Source: Pontibacter rufus (GTDB taxonomy: Bacteria > Bacteroidota > Bacteroidia > Cytophagales > Hymenobacteraceae). Taken from it: a stretch of DNA of 64,000 nt. The stretch covers positions 1 through 64,000 of the forward strand of contig NZ_JADQDR010000002.1 in assembly GCF_015694705.1 (NCBI RefSeq), in the 5' to 3' direction. Within the stretch, counting starts at the first letter, position 1; each line of letters opens with the position of its first letter. Made by a program: the position numbers and the translations under genes. This document shows, piece by piece, positions 1 through 8,964 of this stretch. The notes under the pieces are model-generated. The model searched no databases. It had not been told where the DNA came from and saw nothing but the letters and a program-made list of their open reading frames with translations.

Positions 1-175
1 ATTGCCTTTATCTCCTTCCTGCTAAATAGATTAAAGCCCTCTAAAGCAAGAAATTGAAAAATTTCAAAACATACTCTTACTTGTGCAGAACATCCAGCCA
101 AAAACAAAAAAGCATAATTATTAGCATAATATCTAATAAAATATATAATTTTGAATTAATATATTACAATACTTC

Positions 176-1297
176 ATGCATCGAATTTTACCACTCCTCC
201 TGGCCCTTTTCACGACTTTCAGCGTTTCGGCGCAATATACTTCGTCTAACCCCTTTGACCTTGGAAATGATCATTTCGATGCCGGGAGGTATACCGAAGC
301 GGTGGCTGCTTATACCTTGGTTATCGAACAGGATTCTTTCACGTTTGAGCCGTATTACAACCGTGGCTTAGCCAACCTGGAGCTAAAACAATACACTGCT
401 GCGCTGGCAGATCTGGACCGTGCCCTCTTGCTGAATGCTGGAAGTGCAAACGCCTACCGGAGCAGGGCCCTGGTAAAAATAAAACTGAAGGATTTAGAAG
501 GCGCCATATATGATTATGACAAAGCTATCGGCCGCACCCCGAAGGATGCTACGCTTTATGCAGGCAGAGCAAAAACCTATGTAGTAGCTCATAAGTCTGC
601 AGAAGCAAAACAGGATTTCCGGAAAAGTATTGAACTGGAGCCCTCGGCTGAAGCCTATCTGGAGCTTGGAAAACTAATAGCTGCCACCAATAAGCCGCAG
701 GAAGCACTCAACAACTACAACATAGCCCTGACCTTGGACGCCAAATCAGCAGAAGCACACTTTTGCAGGGCGCAGGCGCTCGCGCAACTCACACAAACCG
801 CTGCTGCCGAATCAGCTTATGCTACTGCGCTATCTATAAATCCGGTTTATGCAGATGCATACTTCAACAGAGCGCTGCTACGGTATGAGCGGGAAGACAT
901 ACAGGGTACCATACAGGACCTGAATAAGTTTATCTCCCTTAACAAAAGTAACGCTGAGGCCTATGCCAATAGGGCAATGGCTTTTACGAAAGCAGGAAGC
1001 AGCAAGGAAGCGCTGGCAGATTATAACAAAGCTGTTGCGCTGAACAGCAAAAGCGCTGACCTGTTTACCAGGAGAGGCGAGCTCAAAATAAAATTGAAGA
1101 CTTATGCTGATGCTGAAAAAGACTTTACGCGTGCCTTAAGCTTAGACAGCAGGTCTGCTGCTGCATACTTTGGCCGCGGCTACTGCCACATGGCCCTGAA
1201 ACAGATGGCGCAAGCCTGCGCAGACCTCACCAAAGCACAACAGTTCGGAAACAGGAATGCAGCGGATCTGCTGAAGTATAACAAATGTAGTAACTAG
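176..1297 (+). CDS. Secreted tetratricopeptide-repeat protein
   Basis: 373 residues. A hydrophobic signal peptide (about residues 1-19, ending SVSAQ) predicts export to the periplasm or outer-membrane side. The rest is an almost uninterrupted array of about nine to ten 34-residue TPR units, recognisable from repeated A-Y-x-N-R/F-x-R-A helices and xALxLDxxSAxAY turns. TPR arrays are protein-binding scaffolds, so no enzymatic role is suggested and the partner cannot be told from sequence. It stands alone: the next gene is on the other strand. The ATG at 176 is chosen because it gives a clean signal peptide; a longer reading in another frame is a shadow. Confident on fold, not on function. Confidence 0.85.
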   Translation: MHRILPLLLALFTTFSVSAQYTSSNPFDLGNDHFDAGRYTEAVAAYTLVIEQDSFTFEPYYNRGLANLELKQYTAALADLDRALLLNAGSANAYRSRALVKIKLKDLEGAIYDYDKAIGRTPKDATLYAGRAKTYVVAHKSAEAKQDFRKSIELEPSAEAYLELGKLIAATNKPQEALNNYNIALTLDAKSAEAHFCRAQALAQLTQTAAAESAYATALSINPVYADAYFNRALLRYEREDIQGTIQDLNKFISLNKSNAEAYANRAMAFTKAGSSKEALADYNKAVALNSKSADLFTRRGELKIKLKTYADAEKDFTRALSLDSRSAAAYFGRGYCHMALKQMAQACADLTKAQQFGNRNAADLLKYNKCSN

Positions 1298-1650
1298 CTG
1301 CTGCAGCGCCTCTAATATATGGCCGTGGTAAACTTGCGCTGAATATTGGTATCTTGTAGACCAGCTGCCCGCATTGAAAAACACGTTTGAGAAGATGCCA
1401 TATGTAAGTTAAATTACCATTTCTCCCCTTTCTTCCGGTTTTAAGCGTTCTGCTCATTCTGATTGCCGTGCGCTTGCCGCCCGTGCTTTTTCTTTTATAG
1501 CACTAGGCCTTTTACTAAAGCTGCTGCCGGTATTTAACTGATAATATTTTCTTCTGATGGAGTGCCTCTTGCTTATCTTTTTCGGCTATGATAATAAGCA
1601 AAACAGCCGCTGCTTAAAGGCAACGGCTGTTTCGTGTAAATCAGCAGAAA
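1298..1650. other. Intergenic, convergent
   Basis: This gap lies between the TPR gene and the convergent Gly-rich gene. Apart from the hairpin at 1600-1632 I see no gene or other feature in it. Confidence 0.6.
1600..1632 (-). terminator. Hairpin terminator of the Gly/Tyr-rich gene
   Basis: Arms AAACAGCCG and CGGCTGTTT, extended imperfectly inward, surround a short A/T-rich loop. It lies about 19 bases after the stop of the leftward gene, and T-rich sequence follows on the minus strand. Confidence 0.6.
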
Positions 1651-2496
1651 TTAAAAACCACCCAGCTCTCTGGTACCCCGATCGGAGTTGTGTGAGGTGT
1701 CGCCTCTGCTACTACTGTTGCGGCCGCCATAGGTGCCACCGCCCATAGCGCCAAAGCCACCATAGTTGCCCGCTGAGCTGCCGTAGGTTCCATTGCCGAA
1801 CGATCTACCGCGGTGGCCGCCGGAATAGCCTGTGCCGCCACCATAGTTCCTGCCGCCATAGGAGCTGCCCATGCCGGTACCATAATTGTCTGAGAAGTTT
1901 CCGAGGCCATAACTGGCATCAGGTACGCCACGGTGTGAGCCCGGGAACGAATCGCCCATGCCTCCGCCAGAGCGGGAACTGCCGGAGCCGCCGTAATAGG
2001 CCCGGTCATTTCCAGCCCCTCCTCTGTTCTTATCACTGTTCAGGGTATTAAAACGGTCGGAAGTGCCGGCAAAGCCCGAGATGCCGTATCCCTGCCGGAT
2101 GTTGCCCTGCCGCACATTGCCGTAGTCGCGGCCGCTCTCCCGATCTCTCCTGTACCTGTCCTGATCTCCGCTGAAACCATCCTGGTAATTGCTGTTCCGG
2201 TCGCTGCTGTAGGTGTTGGCGTAGTTCCTGTTCCGGTCCCAATCGTTCCGCTGGTTACCGGCATAATTTCCATGATTGTTGCCTTGCCTGCTGTAGCGTT
2301 CGTAGGCATCACCCATGTTGCCTTCATGATAGGTATGGTTCTGGCTGTAGCGGTCATTGTCCCGATAGCCCCTGCGGCGCTCGTATTCCTGCTCAAACTC
2401 GTCAGTTAAATTTCTTGCGCTGTGGTAATGTTCGTCATTCGGGCTGTAGCCATCATACCTGCCATATTCGTTGCGATCTCTTTCTCGTCTGTCCAT
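1651..2496 (-). CDS. Low-complexity Gly/Arg/Tyr/Asn-rich protein
   Basis: 281 residues with no signal peptide and no membrane segment. The N-terminal half (about 1-130) is rich in Arg, Asp, Asn and Tyr (DRNRNY-like steps). The C-terminal half (about 150-270) is Gly/Ser/Tyr-rich (YGGG, GGRN, SSYGG). Such composition is typical of intrinsically disordered proteins, and RGG/YG-rich tails are known in RNA-binding or condensate-forming proteins; that role here is only inference. I do not recognise a family. The ATG at 2496 opens with an arginine-rich MDRRERDRN. A good terminator follows and the frame is long and open, so I regard it as a real gene. Confidence 0.7.
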   Translation of the reverse strand: MDRRERDRNEYGRYDGYSPNDEHYHSARNLTDEFEQEYERRRGYRDNDRYSQNHTYHEGNMGDAYERYSRQGNNHGNYAGNQRNDWDRNRNYANTYSSDRNSNYQDGFSGDQDRYRRDRESGRDYGNVRQGNIRQGYGISGFAGTSDRFNTLNSDKNRGGAGNDRAYYGGSGSSRSGGGMGDSFPGSHRGVPDASYGLGNFSDNYGTGMGSSYGGRNYGGGTGYSGGHRGRSFGNGTYGSSAGNYGGFGAMGGGTYGGRNSSSRGDTSHNSDRGTRELGGF

Positions 2497-2630
2497 AGTT
2501 CGTCATTAGGTTAGTACACAAAATCATTTCCTTCTTAAACGATTGTTACGTTTCCCGGTTTAATTACCTGCAGTAAGTTGCAGTTTACCAATGCTGTCGC
2601 ATTTTAACTTACCTCCTAACTCCTGCTGGC

Positions 2631-2708
2631 GCGGGCTTGTAGCTCGTGCCTTTTTACCTCCACGCAGCGCTCGCTTTGCATACATAACAATACAAGCTAC
2701 AAGCCCGC
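2631..2708. repeat. REP-like long inverted repeat
   Basis: GCGGGCTTGTAGCT at 2631-2644 is mirrored exactly by AGCTACAAGCCCGC at 2695-2708, about 50 bases apart. An imperfect outward extension (CTGCTG / CAGCAG) is also present. It sits directly after the stop of the leftward ABC exporter. It could act as its terminator, but the long GC-rich arms and large loop look more like a REP/BIME-type mobile hairpin. I see no second copy in this window. Confidence 0.5.
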
Positions 2709-2725
2709 ACAGCAGCACACAACTA

Positions 2726-4474
2726 TTAAATGCGCGCCTGGTAAGTATACAACTGGTAATACCTTCCCTTCTTTTCCAGAAGCTCCTCATGCCTGCCTTG
2801 CTCGGCAATATGGCCCTGCTCAATTACGAGTATCTGGTCGGCCTGGCGGATGGTACTGAGGCGGTGGGCAATGACGAAGGTGGTGCGGCCCTGCATCAGG
2901 GTTTTCAGGCTGGCCTGGATCAGGCTTTCACTCTCGGTATCGAGGTTGGAGGTGGCCTCATCAAGTATGAGTATGCGCGGGTCGGCCAGCACGGCCCTGG
3001 CTATGGCAATGCGTTGCCGCTGGCCACCCGAAAGCTTTACACCCCGCTCTCCAATCAAAGTATCCAGTCCATCGGCAAAACGATCGGTAAACTCCTGCAC
3101 ATGGGCGGCTTTTACGGCCTGCTGCACCTGGGCCTCGGTGGCGTCAGGCCTCGGAAAGATGATATTTTCCCGTATGGTGCCTTCAAACAGAAAGTCGTCC
3201 TGCAGCACCACACCCAGCTGGCTCCTGTAACTCTGCAGGCTGATGGTTTGCAAATCGTATCCGTCTACCGTAATGGTGCCGCTGTCCGGGTTCAAAAAAG
3301 AAGCGGCGAGCCCGGCAATGGTGGTTTTTCCGGAGCCGGAGGTGCCTACCAGGGCCGTAACCGTGCCGGCTGGCGCTTTAAAACTGATGCCTTTTACGAC
3401 TTCTTTTCCTTCCTCATACCCGAAGGATACCCTGTCAAAAACAACATCGCCGTGGATATGATCCAGCTTTAGGGTTCTGTGTCCGCTGGCATCTTCCAGC
3501 GGCATGTTCAGGATTTCTTCGGTGCGGTCGAGCCCGGCAAAGGCTTCGGTAAACTGGCTGCCGATGTTGCTCATCTGCACGATTGGCGCAATCAGGAAAC
3601 CCAGGTAAAGCGTAAAAGCCAGGAAGTCGCCGAACGTAAGCTCACCGTTCATGATCAGGTAACCGCCAATCCCCATAATGCCTGCCGAGGCAAGGCCCAG
3701 CAACAGGGTCGCCGCGCTGGTCACCAGGCTGGTGGTTACCAGGCTTTGCTTCACATTCAGGAAAAGCCGGTTCACGCCCGCCTCAAACGTCCTGATCTCC
3801 TGTGCCTCTGCATTAAATCCTTTGATCACGCGTACACCGCCCAGGGTTTCTGTGAGCCTGCCCGTAACTTCGGCATTGATGATGCCGCGCTCCCTGAAGA
3901 TAGGCCGGATTTTCCCGAAAGCCTTGAGGGAAATGACACCGAAAACGGCCACAGGAAGCAGCACGAATAAGGTCATCAGCGGACTGATAACAATGAGCAG
4001 CACCAGGCAGATAAGGGAGGTCAGTACCCCGCCTATCATCTGGGCAAAACCGGTTCCGACCAGGTTCCGGACGCCTTCCACATCCGTCATGATCCGGGAC
4101 ACCAGCTCGCCTGTTTTGGTATTGTCGAAGAAACGGATGGGCAGCTGGATGATGTGCCGCTGCACCTTGGCCCGGAGTTGTGAAATGAGGTGCTGCGCTT
4201 CTACGCTGAGTATCTGTGTGAGCGCAAAGGACGTAACCGCCTGGATAAGGATGGATACGGCCACGGCCAGGATCAGCCATTTCAGCATGGTAAAATCGTT
4301 GTTCGGTATCACATCATCCATCAGGTATTTGCTGGCACCCGGCAACACCAGCCCGGCCAGGCGGCTGATGATGATCAGGACCAGTCCGATGGAAAGGTAC
4401 TTTTTACGGGGCCAGATGATGGTTTTAAAAACCTGGCCTACTGTTACGTTCTGAAGCTTTTTTGATTTCGGCAT
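2726..4474 (-). CDS. MsbA-like ABC exporter (fused permease and ATPase)
   Basis: 582 residues, the normal size for a half-transporter that works as a homodimer in the inner membrane. Residues about 25-310 form the six-helix ABC type I exporter domain. The ATPase follows: Walker A GTSGSGKT at 377-384, signature LSGGQ, Walker B ILILDEATS and the H-loop in IAHRLST. The family flips lipids or exports drugs and peptides, and the substrate cannot be read from sequence. The gene is monocistronic: upstream is the divergent truA, downstream is a REP-like hairpin. Membership in the ABCB/MsbA group is secure; calling it the true lipid A flippase would be overreach. Confidence 0.9.
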   Translation of the reverse strand: MPKSKKLQNVTVGQVFKTIIWPRKKYLSIGLVLIIISRLAGLVLPGASKYLMDDVIPNNDFTMLKWLILAVAVSILIQAVTSFALTQILSVEAQHLISQLRAKVQRHIIQLPIRFFDNTKTGELVSRIMTDVEGVRNLVGTGFAQMIGGVLTSLICLVLLIVISPLMTLFVLLPVAVFGVISLKAFGKIRPIFRERGIINAEVTGRLTETLGGVRVIKGFNAEAQEIRTFEAGVNRLFLNVKQSLVTTSLVTSAATLLLGLASAGIMGIGGYLIMNGELTFGDFLAFTLYLGFLIAPIVQMSNIGSQFTEAFAGLDRTEEILNMPLEDASGHRTLKLDHIHGDVVFDRVSFGYEEGKEVVKGISFKAPAGTVTALVGTSGSGKTTIAGLAASFLNPDSGTITVDGYDLQTISLQSYRSQLGVVLQDDFLFEGTIRENIIFPRPDATEAQVQQAVKAAHVQEFTDRFADGLDTLIGERGVKLSGGQRQRIAIARAVLADPRILILDEATSNLDTESESLIQASLKTLMQGRTTFVIAHRLSTIRQADQILVIEQGHIAEQGRHEELLEKKGRYYQLYTYQARI

Positions 4475-4614
4475 GTAGCATGTAATAAGCCCGAAATGTA
4501 CGACAAATTACCTGCTCCCGGCAACCTATACTTCAGATAGCAGGAACAGATAAGGCAGCAAGCGCCAACTTATACTATCTTGCAAACTGTTTCCTGCACT
4601 GAAAAACAAAAAAG

Positions 4615-5424
4615 TTGAGATACTTCTTCCACATCGGCTATAACGGCGCCGCTTACAAAGGCTGGCAGCGCCATCCGTATGGCGTAAATGTGCAGCAGGT
4701 ACTGGAAGATAGCCTCCAGCGGATTCTCAAAGTGCCGGTCGCTATAGTGGGGTGCGGCAGAACTGACGCCGGGGTGCATGCCAGCCAGTTCTTTTTCCAC
4801 CTGGACGTAGAGCAGCCATGGGCCTTCGATCTGCTTTTCCGGCTGAATAAAGTGTTGCCGCCCGACATCGCCGTGTTCGACATTCTGCCTATGACGGGCA
4901 AGCCGCACGCCAGGTTTGATGCCATCCGGAGGAGTTACGATTATTTTATCCATACGTACAAAGACCCTTTTCTGAGCCCTGTGAGCTCCCTTTACCTGGT
5001 AAACAACCTGAACCTGGATGCCATGAAGGCAGCCACAGCCCTGCTCCCGCTTTACAAGGATTACAGCGCCCTGTGCCTTACCCCGGCAGACCAGGATAGC
5101 ACCATCTGCCATGTTACAGAGGCCGGCTGGTTCTCAGACAACAATGGCGACAGGTTGCGCTTCCAGATTTCAGCAAACAGGTTCCTGAGCAGGATGATCC
5201 GGATCATCGTTGGCAAACTCCTCCAGGTAGGCACGGGCGCACTGCGTGTGGAGGAGTTTGAAAGCTACCTAGCCACGGAAAGAACGCCCAAAGCGCTAAC
5301 GCCGGCTTATCCCCAGGGGCTTTATCTTTCTAAAATTACGTACCCTTACCTCAATCTGCCGCCCCGCAGTGCTTCCGCTGCGATGCTACAGCACCAGCCA
5401 AACAATGGCTGGCAAGCTGTCTGA
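4615..5424 (+). CDS. truA: tRNA pseudouridine(38-40) synthase TruA
   Basis: 269 residues, normal for TruA. The enzyme isomerises uridines 38-40 in the anticodon stem of many tRNAs. The N-terminus YNGAAYKGWQ and the motif GCGRTDAGVHA carry the catalytic Asp (D51). HARFDAIRRSYDYFIH and the C-terminal FLSRMIRIIVGKLLQVG blocks are also family hallmarks. The start is a TTG at 4615: no ATG or GTG lies near the conserved N-terminus, and the protein begins MRYFFHIGYNG directly. It is divergent from the ABC exporter. A TATACTT copy lies 90 bases upstream. Confidence 0.95.
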   Translation: MRYFFHIGYNGAAYKGWQRHPYGVNVQQVLEDSLQRILKVPVAIVGCGRTDAGVHASQFFFHLDVEQPWAFDLLFRLNKVLPPDIAVFDILPMTGKPHARFDAIRRSYDYFIHTYKDPFLSPVSSLYLVNNLNLDAMKAATALLPLYKDYSALCLTPADQDSTICHVTEAGWFSDNNGDRLRFQISANRFLSRMIRIIVGKLLQVGTGALRVEEFESYLATERTPKALTPAYPQGLYLSKITYPYLNLPPRSASAAMLQHQPNNGWQAV

Positions 5425-5537
5425 TGGGTATACCCGCTTTTGTTTACGAAAAGATAACACTGCTCTGTAAGTATATCCCTCTGCGATCTTTCCCGTACCT
5501 AAAGTAGCAATAAGCAACACCTTTATACTTGTCTGAA

Positions 5538-6026
5538 ATGGATTTTTCTTCAACAAACCCTGCACAACTTTTAATTGATGCGGCCAGAAGAGGCGACACG
5601 GCTTCTGTAAAACAGCTGCTGGATAGCGGTGTGGATGTAAACACCCGGGACGGCAGGGGCTTTTCGCCCCTGATTATCGCGGCCTACGACGGGCACCTGG
5701 AAACCACTGAGGCGCTCATAAAAGCCGGCGCGGACGTAAACGCACAGGATAGCGGCGGCAACACAGCCTTGATGGGTGTTTCATTTAAAGGTTACCCCGA
5801 GATAGCGAACCTGCTGCTGGAAAACGGGGCCGATATTGATGCACAAAGCGGTAATGGCGGCACAGCCCTGATGTTTGCGACTCTGTTTGGCCGTAACCGG
5901 CTGGTGCAGCTATTACTGGAAAAAGGGGCTAACAAGGATTTGAAAGATGTGCGCGGCCTGACAGCGTTGAACCTGGCGCAACAGCAAGGCAACGAAGAAG
6001 CCCTCGTATACCTGCAGCAGGATTAA
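5538..6026 (+). CDS. Ankyrin-repeat protein
   Basis: 162 residues built almost wholly of four to five ankyrin repeats, recognisable from the recurring GxTALMxAxxxGxxExxxLLLxxGADxxAQ pattern (for example GHLETTEALIKAGADVNAQD). There is no signal peptide, so a cytoplasmic protein-binding role is likely, and the partner is unknown. I chose ATG 5538 rather than the in-frame TTG at 5529 because the TTG overlaps a TATACTT copy (5524-5530). The neighbours are truA (same strand, 113 bases upstream) and an esterase downstream, with no clear functional link. Confidence 0.85.
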   Translation: MDFSSTNPAQLLIDAARRGDTASVKQLLDSGVDVNTRDGRGFSPLIIAAYDGHLETTEALIKAGADVNAQDSGGNTALMGVSFKGYPEIANLLLENGADIDAQSGNGGTALMFATLFGRNRLVQLLLEKGANKDLKDVRGLTALNLAQQQGNEEALVYLQQD

Positions 6027-6213
6027 ACAGGGCAGGCCCTGAACCTGTACGTTATCCGGTTGCTAAGCTGGCGTTTTCTGTTCCGCCAAGTCAACTGTTC
6101 CGGCTGCAGGACCACATCCGCGGCGCTGGTATTTCTGAATTGCTTTTCAACTACTTGCGGCAACCAGGAATCGTGCCCATCTTGTAAGCCCTTATCCAAG
6201 CAAAAATCCTTCT

Positions 6214-7326
6214 ATGAAATTCAGCAATACTTACTTCGCGGCGGCGCTTTGCCTGTTCTACCTAAGCTGCAATTCTTCGAAACTTACGTCACAAGCAGCA
6301 GCCGAATTGCCGGCTGCTGCTTTGGAGCCTTACGGAAGATACACCCTTAACGACGCGCAAAACCTGGAACTGGTGAGTTCTGCCGCGCACGTCGGGTTTA
6401 GCTTTGCAGGAACGGAAGCCCGCGTTTTTGCAGCTGCGCCTGATGCCGGCGCGCATACTTACCTGCAGTATGAGCTGGACGGGGAGTACCAGGGAAGGCT
6501 GAAAATTTCAGGTTTGCAGGATACGTTGGTTATAACCGCGCCCACTGCCGGCAAACATACCGTTTGGCTATACAAAACCACCGAAGCACACACCGGCCCC
6601 CTGGTGATAAAAAAAGTAAGCGGGCAACAGGTAGCGCCACTTGCAAAACCGGATGCGCCCCTGATAGAATTTATCGGCAACAGCATTACGTGCGGCGCAG
6701 CTGCCGACCCGTCTGAAGTGCCCTGCGGCACCGGCGAGTATCACGACCAGCACAATGCCTACATGGCTTACGGCCCTAGGGTAGCCCGGGCCCTGAACGC
6801 TAATTTTATACTTAGCTGCGTGAGCGGCATCGGCACCTACCGCAACTGGAACAGCGATGGCCCCACGATGCCGGAAGTGTATGAGAAGGAGGATTTCCGG
6901 ATCAATACCCCGCAGGACTGGGACTTCAGCAGGTATACGCCGGCGGTAGTTAGTATCGCTTTGGGCACCAATGATTTCAGCGAGGGCGATGGTACATCGG
7001 AAAGGCTGCCTTTCGACAGCGCGCAGTTTGTGAACAGCTACAGCAACTTTGTAAAGCTGGTTAAAACCAAATACCCTGAAGCCCGGATTGCCTTGCTCAG
7101 CAGCCCCATGCTGAATGGCAGGAAAAAACAGATGCTGGAAAACTGCCTGACCGCCATCAAAGCGCAAATTGATGCGGCATACCCGTCTGATAAACCGGTA
7201 GCCCTGCATTTTTTTGAGCCGATGCAGGCAAGTGGCTGCTCGGGGCACCCGAGCGTGGAGGAGCATGGAATAATGGCAAACGAACTGGCGCCTTTCTTTC
7301 AACAGCTGCTAAAACCGCAGGGATAA
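6214..7326 (+). CDS. CE2-like SGNH carbohydrate esterase lipoprotein
   Basis: 370 residues. A lipoprotein signal ends at C19 (FYLSC), so it should be membrane-anchored outside the cytoplasm. Residues about 35-140 look like the beta-sandwich of CE2 enzymes. The SGNH domain follows: nucleophile Ser157 in FIGNSITCG, block III GTND, and the C-terminal HPSVEEH providing the catalytic His. CE2 members deacetylate acetylated xylan, mannan or glucan. It lies 24 kb from the xylan locus and alone, so a role in that pathway is possible but not shown. Block I reads GNS instead of the usual GDS. Confidence 0.8.
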   Translation: MKFSNTYFAAALCLFYLSCNSSKLTSQAAAELPAAALEPYGRYTLNDAQNLELVSSAAHVGFSFAGTEARVFAAAPDAGAHTYLQYELDGEYQGRLKISGLQDTLVITAPTAGKHTVWLYKTTEAHTGPLVIKKVSGQQVAPLAKPDAPLIEFIGNSITCGAAADPSEVPCGTGEYHDQHNAYMAYGPRVARALNANFILSCVSGIGTYRNWNSDGPTMPEVYEKEDFRINTPQDWDFSRYTPAVVSIALGTNDFSEGDGTSERLPFDSAQFVNSYSNFVKLVKTKYPEARIALLSSPMLNGRKKQMLENCLTAIKAQIDAAYPSDKPVALHFFEPMQASGCSGHPSVEEHGIMANELAPFFQQLLKPQG

Positions 7327-7416
7327 TTAAATTGTATTTATACTTACCGGCAGGTGTGGAAAGGGTATGCGCGGCAAGCGCGCACCGGCGAAAGGGCACT
7401 GCCTTTATACGTGTTT

Positions 7417-8127
7417 ATGAACCGCTTCTTCACTAAAGAGAAATCCGCAGATCTGCTTCATACTATTCAGACCGGCCCGTTACCATATGCATATGACTAT
7501 GCCAAACACAGGATAATCCTTTTAGACGATGCCGGCAACGAGCAGGTATACTTCAGGCTGCCCCTGGTGCTGCCACCGCCCGGCTCAGGCTTAACTGTAG
7601 AAAAGGCACAGGTAAATTACATAATCCTGCTGATTCAGTCGGGGAACTGTGCATTGGGTTATTTCGAGAACGGCGTAAACCTGGATCATAAGGTCTTCCG
7701 CTCGTATATGGTGCGCAAGAAGCAGGGAAAGAGCCAGATAAAATACCTGAAAACCAAAGGCAAGTCCAGGGCCGGTTCGCGGGTGCGGCTGGGCGAAACG
7801 GTTGAGTTTTTTGAGAATATCAACGAACGGCTGCAGGCGTATTTTAAAGCGCATCAGGTACACCGCATAGCCATCAGTTGTTCTAAAACCCTCATCCCCT
7901 ACCTGTTCAACTCCAAAGTTCCGACGCCTTTTGATAAGAATGATCCGCGGCTGTACAAAATACCCAAACACATGCATACACCCATTTACGAGGTAATGCT
8001 GGATGCCAACAGGTTCCTGCTACGCGGCGAACTGATTTATGAAGCATCACAACAAGCCCTGATAGATGCGCTATTGGGCGAAGCACACGACCTGCCGGAC
8101 GATTGGGAAGAGGAGGACTTATTTTAA
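7417..8127 (+). CDS. VLRF1-type (Vms1-like) peptidyl-tRNA release factor homologue
   Basis: 236 residues. The central part reads FRSYMVRKKQGKSQ, then a KGKSRAGSRVR stretch. This is the layout of the Vms1/ANKZF1 release-factor-like domain: a (K)xFxxYxVRxxQG core whose GxxQ loop is needed for cleavage of peptidyl-tRNA (here G104-K-S-Q107). The rest (ISCSKTLIPYLFNSK) fits the same alpha/beta domain. In eukaryotes this activity frees stalled chains in ribosome quality control, and bacterial members are known from sequence. No zinc finger or ankyrin part is present. ATG 7417 is preferred; a GTG at 7354 would add 21 residues. Function inferred from the motif. Confidence 0.7.
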   Translation: MNRFFTKEKSADLLHTIQTGPLPYAYDYAKHRIILLDDAGNEQVYFRLPLVLPPPGSGLTVEKAQVNYIILLIQSGNCALGYFENGVNLDHKVFRSYMVRKKQGKSQIKYLKTKGKSRAGSRVRLGETVEFFENINERLQAYFKAHQVHRIAISCSKTLIPYLFNSKVPTPFDKNDPRLYKIPKHMHTPIYEVMLDANRFLLRGELIYEASQQALIDALLGEAHDLPDDWEEEDLF

Positions 8128-8261
8128 AGTATAGCTGTTGCCGGAGTAGTTTATGCCTTGTATAATCTATCGCCGACGGGCCGCAAATACAGAAAATCGC
8201 CTGCATCTGCCACTCCAGCGTTCTTAAATCCGTAAGCAAGTTAGCTACAACCTATACTGAC

Positions 8262-8627
8262 ATGATGGAAGATCATCACAACATTGATATATCCGTGTTT
8301 CACCAGATTTGCGAGGTGAACGAACTGGACCCGCAAGTGATAACAGCAGAAGCGCAGGAACGCTTTCCTGAAAAATTTAAAACCGGTCTGAACGCCGAGC
8401 GGCTTATCTGGTCTGCCCTCGATCACCGCGCCCGCGCCCTTATCGCAAGTATTGATCAGGGATATACCTTTAAAGGAGATAAAGGAGCCTATACCATTGA
8501 TGGTGATCCGGCTGCACCCAGCTTTGTGATAAACGAAGAAAATATCCGCAGCCAGTACCCACCGGAAAAAGCCGCCGGCATTATTGACGCGCTCGATCAT
8601 CAGGTAAAATTGCCGGTGAGGGCCTGA
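8262..8627 (+). CDS. Conserved hypothetical protein
   Basis: 121 residues, soluble and acidic, with no signal peptide. I do not recognise the family. Visible features are an N-terminal helical stretch (FHQICEVNELDPQ), a central ALDHRARALIASIDQGYTF segment and a C-terminal YPPEKAAGIIDALDHQV helix. It follows the VLRF1 gene by 134 bases on the same strand but probably has its own promoter. The frame is fully open with an ATGATG start; codon use matches the neighbours. Confidence 0.6.
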   Translation: MMEDHHNIDISVFHQICEVNELDPQVITAEAQERFPEKFKTGLNAERLIWSALDHRARALIASIDQGYTFKGDKGAYTIDGDPAAPSFVINEENIRSQYPPEKAAGIIDALDHQVKLPVRA

Positions 8628-8964
8628 ATCCGGGCTGCAAGCATTTCTGTAATGGAATATACAAGCCGCCTTTTGTTCGGTTTTTGTTTACTGCTCCGGA
8701 AGGCTTTTATACTTTTGTGTACACCAGGTTTTTACAGACAGGAAACATGTATAAGATGCGCAGGAAGTATAGTTCCGGTAGCAGGAAAGTTTATACTTTG
8801 CGTGTTTTGCCCTGGTCTATTAGTCAGTTATACTTTAAAATCCGGTCTGTTCTGCAGCCGGAACCGGCCTAACAGAAAAGGCAACAGTATCTGAACACTG
8901 TTGCCTTTTCTGCTTTTGATAAAGTAGTAGCCCTGGTTGCTACAGAGCTGATGAAGTTAAGGGT
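8628..8964. other. Intergenic with four AAGTATA motifs
   Basis: No convincing gene: a 62-codon open frame here has no family features. The segment 8708-8835 carries four AAGTATA/TATACTT copies (8708, 8765, 8792, 8829), the densest cluster in the window. A bidirectional terminator follows. Confidence 0.6.
8876..8909. terminator. Bidirectional hairpin terminator
   Basis: Perfect 13-base arms AAAAGGCAACAGT / ACTGTTGCCTTTT enclose an 8-base loop and are flanked by A and T runs. It separates the rightward hypothetical gene from the leftward lipoprotein gene ending at 8965. Confidence 0.75.

Noticed and set aside
3479..4465. Several long open frames opposite the ABC exporter
   Set aside because: They are mirror frames of a well supported exporter gene and have no domain or signal of their own.
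4566..5112. Minus-strand frame over truA
   Set aside because: It is a shadow of truA; no start context or domain.
8684..8872. A 62-codon frame in the gap before the terminator
   Set aside because: No family features, and it is overlaid with AAGTATA motifs that explain its Tyr/Leu codons.
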